DNA from: Micromonospora tarapacensis
GTDB lineage: Bacteria > Actinomycetota > Actinomycetes > Mycobacteriales > Micromonosporaceae
Direction: 5' to 3'
Assembly (NCBI RefSeq): GCF_019697375.1
Contig: NZ_JAHCDI010000004.1
Coordinates: 4,513,324-4,577,323, forward strand
DNA length: 64,000 nt
This document shows, in pieces, positions 54,864-62,416 of the stretch; the stretch's first letter is position 1; every line of letters starts with the position of its first letter. A program made the translations under genes and the position numbers. The notes beneath the pieces are model-generated. The model saw only the letters and a program-made list of their open reading frames with translations, was not told where the DNA came from and ran no database searches.

Positions 54864-54890
54864 TTGGCACTCGAATACGTCGAGTGCCAA
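54864..54890. promoter_or_regulatory. CIRCE element (HrcA operator) upstream of the FmdB-like gene
   Basis: TTGGCACTC, nine bases, GAGTGCCAA: a perfect inverted repeat that matches CIRCE (TTAGCACTC-N9-GAGTGCTAA) with a compensated A-to-G and T-to-C pair, as in actinobacterial CIRCE. It lies 27 bases before the FmdB-like start. HrcA represses genes with this site until heat stress. Confidence 0.85.
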
Positions 54891-54917
54891 CCGGCCGTGC
54901 CAGATCCGGAGGAGAAC

Positions 54918-55310
54918 GTGCCCACGTACCAGTACGCTTGCACCGCGTGCGGTCACCAGCTCGAGGCGGTGCAGTCCTTCTCCGACGAGCCGCTGACCGA
55001 CTGCCCGGCGTGCGAGGGACGCCTGCGGAAGCTGTTCAACTCCGTCGGCATCGTCTTCAAGGGCTCGGGCTTCTACCGCACCGACTCCCGCTCCTCCGGC
55101 CCGGACACCGAGTCGAACGGCTCCACCACCAAGTCGGGCGCGTCGGAGTCGTCGGGCTCGGGCTCGGGTTCGAGCTCCTCGTCGAGCACCTCGCCGTCCT
55201 CCGGTTCCGGTTCGTCCAGTTCCGGTTCGTCCGGTTCCGGTAGTGGTTCGTCAGGGGGTTCCTCCGGCGGCGGCGCGAGCAAGGCGCCGGCCGCGGCCAG
55301 CACCTCCTGA
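54918..55310 (+). CDS. FmdB-family zinc-ribbon protein, Ruc-like chaperone candidate
   Basis: A 130-residue protein. The N-terminal zinc ribbon starts PTYQYACTACGHQLEAVQ and has DCPACEGRLRKLF, four Cys in two CxxC pairs. From about residue 60 the chain is a Ser/Gly-rich, disordered tail. Mycobacterium tuberculosis Rv0991c (Ruc), a redox-regulated chaperone under HrcA control, has the same zinc ribbon plus disordered tail. The CIRCE site just upstream supports that role here. GTG at 54918 follows GGAGGAGAAC. The long open frame from 54813 is not used. Confidence 0.85.
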   Translation: MPTYQYACTACGHQLEAVQSFSDEPLTDCPACEGRLRKLFNSVGIVFKGSGFYRTDSRSSGPDTESNGSTTKSGASESSGSGSGSSSSSSTSPSSGSGSSSSGSSGSGSGSSGGSSGGGASKAPAAASTS

Positions 55311-55335
55311 GTCCTCTCGCCGCAGCGAGCCTCCA

Positions 55336-55362
55336 CCTGGCCCGGGCCGGTTCCCGGCCAGG
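55336..55362. terminator. terminator-like hairpin between convergent genes
   Basis: CCTGGCCCGGG and CCCGGCCAGG pair with one bulged C around a six-base loop, 25 bases after the FmdB stop and 9 bases before the convergent small gene ends. Confidence 0.5.
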
Positions 55363-55371
55363 CTGGGGTGC

Positions 55372-55545
55372 TCAGTCCCAGTGCGGCGGGCGCTCGGCGA
55401 GCAGCCGGTCATCGTTGCCGCCGGCCTGCTCGCCCCAGCCCCGGTCGGTGTCATCGGCACTCTGCTCCGGTAGCGCGACGAGGTCGTCGCTGAGATCGAC
55501 CGCGCGATCGTCGTCGCCCAGGCCATCCGGGTCCTGAATCGTCAC
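55372..55545 (-). CDS. small acidic conserved protein
   Basis: A 57-residue acidic protein opening TIQDPDGLGDDD, with a conserved-looking tail LPEQSADDTDRGWGEQ and LLAERPPHWD, a pattern seen in small proteins of many actinobacteria. GTG at 55545 lies eight bases after TAACCT, so it could be leaderless. Function unknown. Confidence 0.65.
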   Translation of the reverse strand: MTIQDPDGLGDDDRAVDLSDDLVALPEQSADDTDRGWGEQAGGNDDRLLAERPPHWD

Positions 55546-55606
55546 GAGCGGCAAGGTTAACGCAGCGACCGGCACGGGCGGCGGGATGAGGTGTCCCTCG
55601 AGAGCT

Positions 55607-55644
55607 TGATTTCACAGAGAAATAAGTACGTCTCTGTGAAATCA
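55607..55644. repeat. A+T-rich perfect inverted repeat
   Basis: TGATTTCACAGAGA (55607-55620) and TCTCTGTGAAATCA (55631-55644) are perfect inverted copies with a ten-base spacer AATAAGTACG. Base composition differs sharply from the surroundings. It lies 62 bases upstream of the small acidic gene and 130 bases upstream of the Pro-rich protein gene, between divergent genes, so an operator is more likely than a terminator. Confidence 0.7.
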
Positions 55645-55776
55645 GACTTGAGCAGGTCATCGCCCCTGGCGCTGGCCCGGTCGATCAGCACGGGCTGCCC
55701 AGGCCAGTTGCGGGAAGCCGGATCGGCGGCGCGGCCTGACCGTGCGGCGGTGCAGTGGTTGGTAGCGTCGGACGCC

Positions 55777-56235
55777 GTGACCACCCCTCGGCCCGGCCCG
55801 GCCTCCGACGACCCTTGGCGCCGGCCCGACGCCGCCCACGACGGGTCCACCTCCGGAAACAACCCGCCGCAATCCCCGCAACCGCCCCCGTCCAACCCAG
55901 CCCCGCCAATCCCAATCGGCCCATCGATCCCAACCGGCCCGCAGATCCCAACCGGCCCGCAGATCCCAATCGGCCCACAGATCCCAATCGGCCCACCGAT
56001 CCCAACCGGCCCCGCCGGTTACAGCGGGCCGCCGCCGACCACCGCGCCGCCGCCGGGCTGGCGGCCGCCGGTGCACCTGCAGGCGGCGGCGCCCCGCCAG
56101 TTGCCCTACCAGGACATGGCCGCCCTGGACGGGCAGGAACAGCGTGCCCAGCGGGTGACCTGGGCCGTCGGCGCGGTCGCCGGTGCCGTCCTGGTGGTCC
56201 TTGGTTGCCTGCTCTGCACCCGGTTGCTCTTCTGA
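55777..56235 (+). CDS. Pro-rich repeat protein with one C-terminal membrane helix
   Basis: A 152-residue protein. Residues 1-45 are Asp/Pro/Ser-rich; residues 45-80 are six tandem hexapeptides of the form I-P-[IT]-G-P-x; then a Pro-rich linker and a terminal membrane helix (VTWAVGAVAGAVLVVLGCLLCTRLLF). It is probably tail-anchored with the repeats in the cytoplasm. GTG at 55777 lies eight bases after TAGCGT and has no ribosome binding site, so leaderless translation is possible. Confidence 0.65.
   Translation: MTTPRPGPASDDPWRRPDAAHDGSTSGNNPPQSPQPPPSNPAPPIPIGPSIPTGPQIPTGPQIPIGPQIPIGPPIPTGPAGYSGPPPTTAPPPGWRPPVHLQAAAPRQLPYQDMAALDGQEQRAQRVTWAVGAVAGAVLVVLGCLLCTRLLF
55909..56016 (+). repeat. six tandem 18-bp repeats in coding sequence
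   Basis: Six consecutive 18-base units encode I-P-[IT]-G-P-[SQPA]. They differ mainly at the Ile/Thr codon and the last codon, and some neighbours are identical at the DNA level, so copy number may vary between strains. Confidence 0.85.
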
Positions 56236-56263
56236 GGTCTCCCCCCGCCCGTCGGCGCGAGGC

Positions 56264-56749
56264 CTATTCGAAGGTGGTGCCCCAGACCATCTCGCTACCC
56301 GAGTGCCCGGTGAGCCAGACGTAGGCGAGAGCGGCGACACCCAGCGCCACCACCACGACGGACAGCACCGCGGACGTCCAGCGGGGCAGCTTCGGCGCCC
56401 GGGCGTGGCCGCTGGTCGCCACCAGCAGCAGGATCACGGCCAGGGCGAGTCCCAGCGTGAGCAGAAACAGCATCTGGCCGTACTCGGCATGTTCGTTGAT
56501 CTTGTCCAGGATCTCGCCGGAGAAGCCTCGCGCGATCTGCCGGGCCTGGAGCGCCTCGCCGGACTGCACGCCGACCCACGCCGTGACCGGCGCGACGACT
56601 GCCAGGATCGCCACCGCCCAGTCCAGCCGGGACCGAAACCGGGGCAGCACGATGTACGCGAGCGCGAGCAGCACCAGCAGCGGCACGAACACGACGACGG
56701 CGTGTACGACCAACACGTGCACGGGCAGGCCCAGCACCTTCTCGAACAT
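56264..56749 (-). CDS. DUF2231 membrane protein
   Basis: A 161-residue protein with four membrane segments: GLPVHVLVVHAVVVFVPLLVLLALAY (with the typical P-x-H-x-x-x-x-H start), VAILAVVAPVTAWVGV, MLFLLTLGLALAVILLLVA and AVLSVVVVALGVAALAYVW. DUF2231 proteins are of unknown function; the paired His suggest haem or metal binding. ATG at 56749 follows GGAGG by five bases. Confidence 0.8.
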   Translation of the reverse strand: MFEKVLGLPVHVLVVHAVVVFVPLLVLLALAYIVLPRFRSRLDWAVAILAVVAPVTAWVGVQSGEALQARQIARGFSGEILDKINEHAEYGQMLFLLTLGLALAVILLLVATSGHARAPKLPRWTSAVLSVVVVALGVAALAYVWLTGHSGSEMVWGTTFE

Positions 56750-56847
56750 CGGCACCTCCGGGGGAAGGATGATCGCGGGATGTCAGCGTACGGGGCATCG
56801 GTTGATCGGCCCAGCGCCCTTCGCCTCACCCGTGGCACCCTTGACTG

Positions 56848-57717
56848 GTGGATCCCGTCGACGTCGGCCTGTTCGGCCCCGGTTCGGTCACCTGGAAGCT
56901 GCACGAGGAGCCGATCCTGTTCGTCGCCGGGTTGCGCTCGCTCTATCTCCAGGCGCTGCACCCACGGGCGATGGCCGGGGTGGCACAGAACAGCAACTAC
57001 CGCCGGGACGCCTGGGGTCGGCTGATCCGCACCGCCGACTACGTGGGAACCACCGTCTACGGCACCACCGCGGAGGCGGCCGAGGCCGGACGGCGGCTGC
57101 GTCGGTTGCACGCCCGGATGACCGCCGTCGACCCGGCCACCGGCGAACGTTTCCGGGTCGACGACCCGGACCTGCTGCGCTGGGTGCACGTCACCGAGGT
57201 CGAGTCGTTCCTCGACACGGCACGCCGGGCCGGCGTGCGGCTGGGCGCCGCCGAGGTGGACCGCTACTACACCGAACAGCGCCGCTCCGCCGCCCTCGTC
57301 GGGCTGGCCCCGGAGACGGTTCCCGGCACCGCCGCCGAGGTGGCCGAGTACTACCAGCGGATCCGGCCCGAGTTGCGGATGACCCGGGAGGCCGCCGAGA
57401 CCGCCCTGTTCCTGACCGCCCCGCCGCTGCCCTGGAAGCTCGGCCTGCCCGCCCGGGTGGGGCTCAACCTCGGACCGCCCCGGTGGGCCTACCTGGGCAT
57501 CGCCGGCACCGCACTCGCCCTGCTGCCGGCGTGGGCGCGGCGGTTGTACGGCGGGTTGGGTCTGCCGGCCACCGCCCGCTCGGCGGACCTGACCGTACGC
57601 GCGCTGCGGCTCGCCCTCACCGCGCTGCCCCGCGACTGGCGGGAAGGCCCGATGCAGCGCGCGGCCAAGGAACGCGCTGCCCTGCTGGGCACCGCAAAGC
57701 CGACCACCGCCGGCTGA
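56848..57717 (+). CDS. DUF2236/MpaB-like oxygenase family protein
   Basis: A 289-residue mostly helical protein. LRSLYLQALHPRAMAGVAQNSNY (conserved His of the family), RLIRTADYVGTTVYGT and WVHVTEVESFLDTARR match the MpaB'/DUF2236 family of haem-dependent oxygenases such as latex-clearing proteins. The substrate is unknown. GTG at 56848 begins VDPVDVGLFGPGSVTWKLHEEP. Confidence 0.85.
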   Translation: MDPVDVGLFGPGSVTWKLHEEPILFVAGLRSLYLQALHPRAMAGVAQNSNYRRDAWGRLIRTADYVGTTVYGTTAEAAEAGRRLRRLHARMTAVDPATGERFRVDDPDLLRWVHVTEVESFLDTARRAGVRLGAAEVDRYYTEQRRSAALVGLAPETVPGTAAEVAEYYQRIRPELRMTREAAETALFLTAPPLPWKLGLPARVGLNLGPPRWAYLGIAGTALALLPAWARRLYGGLGLPATARSADLTVRALRLALTALPRDWREGPMQRAAKERAALLGTAKPTTAG

Positions 57718-57769
57718 CCGCTGCCCGGGCGCCGGTCCCGGTCTCCCGGAGGCCGACCGGGGTGGGCCG

Positions 57770-58705
57770 TCAGCCCTGCTCGGCGGGTGGGCCCGCGGAG
57801 CGTTCGACCGCTGCCCACGGTTCCTTGCCGGGTGTCGCGGAACCCGCCGGGCAGCTGCGCCGGTAGTCGCACCAGGCACAGCGAGGGCCGGGCATGACCG
57901 GAAAGGCGTCGTCCGGGTCGCCGCCGTCGGTGACCGACCGCTCGGCGGCCATGATGTCGCGGGCGGTCTCCTCGGCCCGGGTCACCTGGCGCGCCAGCGA
58001 CTCCACGGTGTGCTCGTGGGCGGCGACCGTGCCGCTGGGCAGGTGGTGCAACTCGACCCGGCGGCACGGTCGGCGGAACACCCGCTCGGCCGCGTACGCG
58101 TAGAGGGCCAACGCCTGCGAACCCCGCGCGTCGTCCCCGTCCAGCCCGCTGCGACCGGTCTTGTAGTCGACGATGACCAGCTCGGGGCCCTGCGGGCCGG
58201 GGCGGGAGTCGATCCGGTCGGTGCGGCCGTTGAACGCCAGCACCGCCGTCTTCACCGCCACCACCCGCTCCACCCCGACCGGCTCGTCGGCCGGATCCAG
58301 CCCGCCGACGTACGCCTCCAGCCAGCCCAGGGCCCGCCGGTAGGCGTCGCGTTCCTGCTCGTCGTCGCGGTAACCGTCGCGCACCCAGGTGCCCTTGAGC
58401 AGGGTGGGCAGCACCTCCGGGCGACGCCGTTCGGCGGGCAGGGCATACCAGTTCTTCAGGGCGGTGTGCACGCTGGCGCCGAGCGAGTTGTGCGCCCAGG
58501 GCGGGCCCTTCGGTGGCGCCGGACGGTCGACGTAGGAGTAGCGGTAGCGCCGGGGACAGTCGGCGTACGCGCCGAGTTTGCTCGGGGTACAGACGAACAG
58601 CCGCTCCGGCATGCCCTCGAAGCCGAGTTGCTCGGGCTGCGCGTCGCGGGGCCGGGGCGCGCGGCCACCGGCGGCGGGTCGTCCGGCTGGGGAGGCTCGT
58701 CGCAC
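57770..58705 (-). CDS. RecB-family PD-(D/E)XK exonuclease
   Basis: A 311-residue nuclease. SKLGAYADCPRRYRYSYVDRP has the first Cys of a 4Fe-4S cluster; the active site is FNGRTDRIDSR followed by LVIVDYKTGR (Asp, then DxK); the C-terminal CAWCDYRRSC gives the other three Cys. This is the AddB/Cas4-like type of RecB nuclease with an iron-sulfur staple. GTG at 58705 begins VRRASPAG. It is a standalone protein with no helicase or cas genes nearby; a DNA-repair role is inferred. Confidence 0.88.
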   Translation of the reverse strand: MRRASPAGRPAAGGRAPRPRDAQPEQLGFEGMPERLFVCTPSKLGAYADCPRRYRYSYVDRPAPPKGPPWAHNSLGASVHTALKNWYALPAERRRPEVLPTLLKGTWVRDGYRDDEQERDAYRRALGWLEAYVGGLDPADEPVGVERVVAVKTAVLAFNGRTDRIDSRPGPQGPELVIVDYKTGRSGLDGDDARGSQALALYAYAAERVFRRPCRRVELHHLPSGTVAAHEHTVESLARQVTRAEETARDIMAAERSVTDGGDPDDAFPVMPGPRCAWCDYRRSCPAGSATPGKEPWAAVERSAGPPAEQG

Positions 58706-58749
58706 GCCCCTGATCCTGCCATCCACCCCCGACAGTCCCGCCGGCCCGG

Positions 58750-59361
58750 TCAGCCGCCGCTGTACTGGACCACGAAGGCGGCGATCGCGTCCGCGATGAG
58801 CTGTACGGCGATCGCGGCCAGCAGCAGGCCGGCGATCCGGGTGAGCACCTCGATCCCGCCCGGACGCAGAACCTTCACGATCCCGCCGGAGAACCGCAGC
58901 ACGATCCACACCGACAGCATCACCGCGACGATCGCGGCGGCGATGGCGACGTAGTCCGCCGGCCCGCCGGCCCGCTGGACGAAGAGCATGGTGGCCACGA
59001 TCGCGCCGGGACCGGCCAGCAACGGCGTCCCGAGTGGCACCAGGGCGATGTTGGAGGTGGCCTGCTGGTTCGGGTCGTCGGCCTTGCCGGTCAGCAACTC
59101 CAGCGCGACCAGCACCAGCAGCAGCCCACCGGCCGCCTGCAACGCCGGCAGGTCGACGTGCAGGTAGGCGAGCAGCGTCTGACCCGCCACCGCGAAGACC
59201 ACGATCACGCCGAGGGCCAGCGCGACCGCCTGCCAGGCGGCCCGGTTGCGTTCCCGGGCCGCCAGCGGCCCGGTCAACGCGAGGAAGATGGGCATCATGC
59301 CCGGCGGGTCGACGATCACCAGCAGGGTCACGAAGACCTCACCGAAGAGCTTGAGATCCAC
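58750..59361 (-). CDS. MarC family membrane protein
   Basis: A 203-residue protein with six membrane helices and the UPF0056 pattern (FVTLLVIVDPPGMMPIFLALT near the start and PLGTPLLAGPGAIVATML in the middle). MarC proteins have no settled function. GTG at 59361 is the start. Downstream gene: the RecB-like nuclease, 45 bases away. Confidence 0.88.
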   Translation of the reverse strand: MDLKLFGEVFVTLLVIVDPPGMMPIFLALTGPLAARERNRAAWQAVALALGVIVVFAVAGQTLLAYLHVDLPALQAAGGLLLVLVALELLTGKADDPNQQATSNIALVPLGTPLLAGPGAIVATMLFVQRAGGPADYVAIAAAIVAVMLSVWIVLRFSGGIVKVLRPGGIEVLTRIAGLLLAAIAVQLIADAIAAFVVQYSGG

Positions 59362-59401
59362 CCGGTCACCGTAGCCGCGGGCGGCGGGGCCGAAACCCGG
59401 G

Positions 59402-60260
59402 TCAGCCCGAAGCGACCTCGATCACCCCGGAGGAGGCGGCGACGATCCGCTCGTAGGCCTCCGGAGCGGTGGTGAAGGCGCCCAGCCGGACCGTCTTGTG
59501 GGTGCCGTGGAAATCCGACGATCCGGTCACCAGCAGGCCCAGTTCGTCGGCGAGCCCGCGTACGTGTGCCCGCTCGGCGGGCGAATGGTCCTCGTGGTCG
59601 GCCTCCAGGCCGGCCAGCCCCGCCGCCGCCAGGTCAGCGATCAGCTCGTCCGGCACGATCCGGCCGCGCCGGCTGGCCCGGGGTGGGCGAACACCGGCAC
59701 GCCGCCGGCCGCCCGGACCAACCGCACGGCCCGGAAGACGTCGATGTCCTCCTTGGGCAGCCGGTACCGCTCCCCCAGCCAGTCCGGCCCGAACGCCTCG
59801 GTGGTGGTGGCGACCAGACCGGCCCGGATCAGCGCCTGGGCGATGTGCGGCCGGCCCACCGTCCCGCCGCCCGCCCCGGCCAGAATCTGCGGCCAACTCA
59901 CGTCGATGCCGTCGGCTCGCAGCCGAGCGACGATCCGCTCGCCACGATCCAGCCGGGCCGCCCGCACCCGGGTCAGCTCCGCCACCAGCTCGGGGGCGTC
60001 CGGATCGAAGAGGTACGCCAGCAGGTGCAGCGGCACCGGCTGCTGCTCGCCGTACCAGCGACAGGACAGCTCCGCCCCGCGGACCAGGCGCAGCCCGGCC
60101 GGCAGCGCCCGCAGCGCCGGCCCCAGCCGGCGGTGGTGTCGTGGTCGGTGATCGCCACCACGTCCAGGCCGGCCTCGACGGCGGCGCGGACCAACTCGGC
60201 GGGGCCGAGCGTGCCGTCGCTGGCGGTGGAATGGGTGTGTAGGTCGATCCGGGAAATCAT
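59402..60260 (-). CDS. PHP-domain phosphoesterase (two frameshifts as sequenced)
   Basis: Three frames join into one product of about 286 residues: SRIDLHTHSTASDGTL and AITDHDTTAG (metal-binding His/Asp of the PHP domain), then PLHLLAYLFDPDAPELV through VPVFAHPG, then ASRRGRIVPDELIADL and VTGSSDFHGTHK. Breaks fall at 60121-60124 (GGGG) and 59677-59679 (GGG) on the coding strand; one G added at each restores the protein. Family members include RNase AM and nucleoside bisphosphate phosphatases. ATG at 60260 is the start. Confidence 0.85.
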
Positions 60261-60284
60261 CGCCCGACGCCAGCGGGCAGCCGG

Positions 60285-61544
60285 TCAGCCACCGCTCACC
60301 ACCACCGGGATCTCCCCGCCGGAGAGACCGGGGAGCGCGGTCGGCCGGGCGGGCCGGTCGGCGACTGCCCGGTCGACGGCCACCCGGACCAGGCCGCCGG
60401 AGGAGTCGGCGTAGTAGGCGGTGTCCGGTGCGCTCCAGACCGCGGTGCCGACCATGGCCGGCCCGGCGCGCCGGACCTCGGCGGACGGATCGAGCCGCCC
60501 CAGGTCGACCAGCAGCGCCGCGTCCTGACCCCCGGAATGCCCGTTGACCAGCAGCCAGCGCCCGTCCGGCGACACCGTGCCCTGGCCGTCACCGCCCAGT
60601 CGGGGCCCGCAGTCCGGCTGGGCCGGGGCCAGATTCCGCGCCGGGTCGAGCACGGTCAGGCAGGCCGGCTGCCCGGGGCCTGCGGCGACCTCGCCCACCA
60701 GGCGCCCATCGGGCAGTGCATCGAAGACACGGAGGCTGGCCCGGTCGGTGCCCTGGTCCAGCGGCCCGGGACTCAGCCGCCACAGGACGTGTCCAGGGCG
60801 GTCGGACGCCAGCTTCACCAGCACGGCACCGTCGACGAACCGCAGCGGCATCGCCTCGGCCGGCGCCTCGGCGCGCACCGTTCCGGCCAGTTCACCGTTG
60901 ACGATCCCGGCGGCGGCCAGCACGGTGCCCTGCTTCCAGGCGACCTGCCGGCCCTCCCGATCCAGGACGATCTCGTCGGCCCCGGCCAGCAGCACCTGCG
61001 CCGTGCCGTCCGGCCCCACCGACCACAGGAACCGCCCGACCAGGGTCGGCGCCCCGACGGCCAACCAGCCATGGCCGTCGGTGAGACGGTGCGCGCGCTC
61101 CAGCACGCCGGTACCGTGCAGCGGCACCCGCCGGCCCTGCGCGGTGGCGATCGTCTCGCCGAACACCAGGTCGACCTCGGCGAGCGGAGTTTCGGTGTCC
61201 GGCCCGGGTGGGATGCTCCGGGTGCCGACCGGCGGTCGGTCCGGATCGCCGATCATCACCGCACCGCCCGCCGGTGGCTGGTTGGCGCGCAGTTGAATGC
61301 TGCCGGCGCCGACCAGCACGATCGCCACCGCGGCCAGGCTCACGCCGGCCAGGGTGCGGCGGCGCTGGATGCGGTTCGCCCGCCGGATCGCCGCACCGGC
61401 CGCATCGCCCGGAACCGCGCGCGCGATGGCCACCCGCCGGGACAACGCCTCGCGGACGGCACCTTCCAACTCGTCGGATGGCACGTTGACTGAACGATTC
61501 GGCAGGTCGCTCGGGTTGTCACGACCTCCGGAAACGTCGTTCAC
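60285..61544 (-). CDS. membrane-anchored protein coupled to the sigma factor, anti-sigma-like position
   Basis: A 419-residue protein. A cytoplasmic N-terminal part of about 80 residues (LEGAVREALSRRVAIARAVPGD) is followed by one membrane helix (LAGVSLAAVAIVLVGAGSIQL) and a large outside domain whose repeating Trp/Gly/Asp strands suggest a beta-propeller-like fold. GTG at 61544 overlaps the sigma stop (GTGA), so the two are co-translated. That layout matches sigma/anti-sigma pairs. No zinc anti-sigma motif (HxxxCxxC) is visible, so the anti-sigma role is inferred from context only. Confidence 0.7.
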   Translation of the reverse strand: MNDVSGGRDNPSDLPNRSVNVPSDELEGAVREALSRRVAIARAVPGDAAGAAIRRANRIQRRRTLAGVSLAAVAIVLVGAGSIQLRANQPPAGGAVMIGDPDRPPVGTRSIPPGPDTETPLAEVDLVFGETIATAQGRRVPLHGTGVLERAHRLTDGHGWLAVGAPTLVGRFLWSVGPDGTAQVLLAGADEIVLDREGRQVAWKQGTVLAAAGIVNGELAGTVRAEAPAEAMPLRFVDGAVLVKLASDRPGHVLWRLSPGPLDQGTDRASLRVFDALPDGRLVGEVAAGPGQPACLTVLDPARNLAPAQPDCGPRLGGDGQGTVSPDGRWLLVNGHSGGQDAALLVDLGRLDPSAEVRRAGPAMVGTAVWSAPDTAYYADSSGGLVRVAVDRAVADRPARPTALPGLSGGEIPVVVSGG

Positions 61545-62316
61545 CGCCGCTCTCCGACCAGGGTCTCGCCCGGCACGGTCGCCGGCGGCGCCTCGGTCCG
61601 GGCGGTCGGACCGCCGGGCAGGTCGTCGGACCGACCCGCACCGGCGGGGTGGTGCCGGCCGGATACGCGCCGGCCGGCGTACGGCCGGAAACGTCGCCCG
61701 GTGTGCTGCCCGGTCGCGCGGCGGCGGGTTGACGCCCGGTCGTCCCCGCGCCGTCCCGTCCGCCACCGCGACCCGCCGGCTGCTGGGCCCGGTCCGCTGC
61801 CGCGGCGGGCAACACGAAGGCGTCGTCCGCACCGATCCGCCGGCGCAGGGTGGCCAGCGCCCGGGAGGTCTGGCTCTTGACGGTGCCCGGCGAGATTTCG
61901 AGAATGGCGGCGGTCTGCGCCTCCGACATGTCCTCGTAGAAGCGCAGCACCAGCACCGCCCGCTGCCGGGCGGGCAGCGCCCGCAGGTGCCGCCACAGCA
62001 CGTCCCGGTCCAACTGCTGGTCGATCTCGTCGACGGCGGCCCGCTCGGGCAGCACCTCGGTCGGGCGCTCGCCGTGCCACCGGCGGCGCCACCAGCTCGT
62101 CGACGTGTTGACCATGACCCGTCGGGCGTACGGCTCGATCGCCTCGATCCCACCCAGGCGCTTCCAGGCCAGGTACGTCTTGGTCAACGCCGTCTGGAGC
62201 AGATCCTCCGCGATACCCCAGTCGCCGGTGAGCAGGTACGCGGTCCGCAGCAGGGCGGCGGAGCGGGACGTGACGAAGTCACGGAACTCCTCTTCCAGCG
62301 GGTTGCTGCTGGTCAC
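61541..62316 (-). CDS. SigE-type ECF RNA polymerase sigma factor (3' frame change as sequenced)
   Basis: Sigma region 2 is seen in FVTSRSAALLRTAYLLTGDWGIAEDLLQTALTKTYLAW, and region 4 in LPARQRAVLVLRFYEDMSEAQTAAILEISPGTVKSQTSRALATLRRRI. This is the SigE family common in Micromonosporaceae. After residue 170 a Pro/Gly-rich tail begins. Codon third-position G+C and the coupled downstream gene both favour a switch near 61625-61650 to the frame ending TVPGETLVGERR with a stop at 61541-61543. As sequenced the first frame runs on to 61519. GTG at 62316 follows GGAGG. Confidence 0.82.
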
Positions 62317-62416
62317 GCGCCACCTCCGAGCCTGATCCTGCCGCAGGGTGCCACAGCCGGGCCAGAAGGGCGGGGCCGAAAGGTGCGCAACGTCTCCGAT
62401 GCTCGGTCGAGACGTT

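Noticed and set aside
51866..54943. A single open frame of 1025 codons covering the GGDEF gene and upstream DNA
   Set aside because: Its N-terminal part is a shadow of the folate cyclo-ligase region; the real N-terminus is in another frame starting at 54108, joined by a frameshift.
55140..55262. Ser/Gly codon repeats in the FmdB tail as a separate repeat element
   Set aside because: It is the low-complexity disordered tail of the protein, not a DNA repeat with its own boundaries.
55909..56016. CRISPR-like array
   Set aside because: Units are contiguous 18-bp in-frame codon repeats with no spacers and no cas genes nearby.
57770..58705. Cas4 of a CRISPR system
   Set aside because: It has the iron-sulfur RecB fold, but no array or other cas gene is near; a general repair nuclease is more likely.
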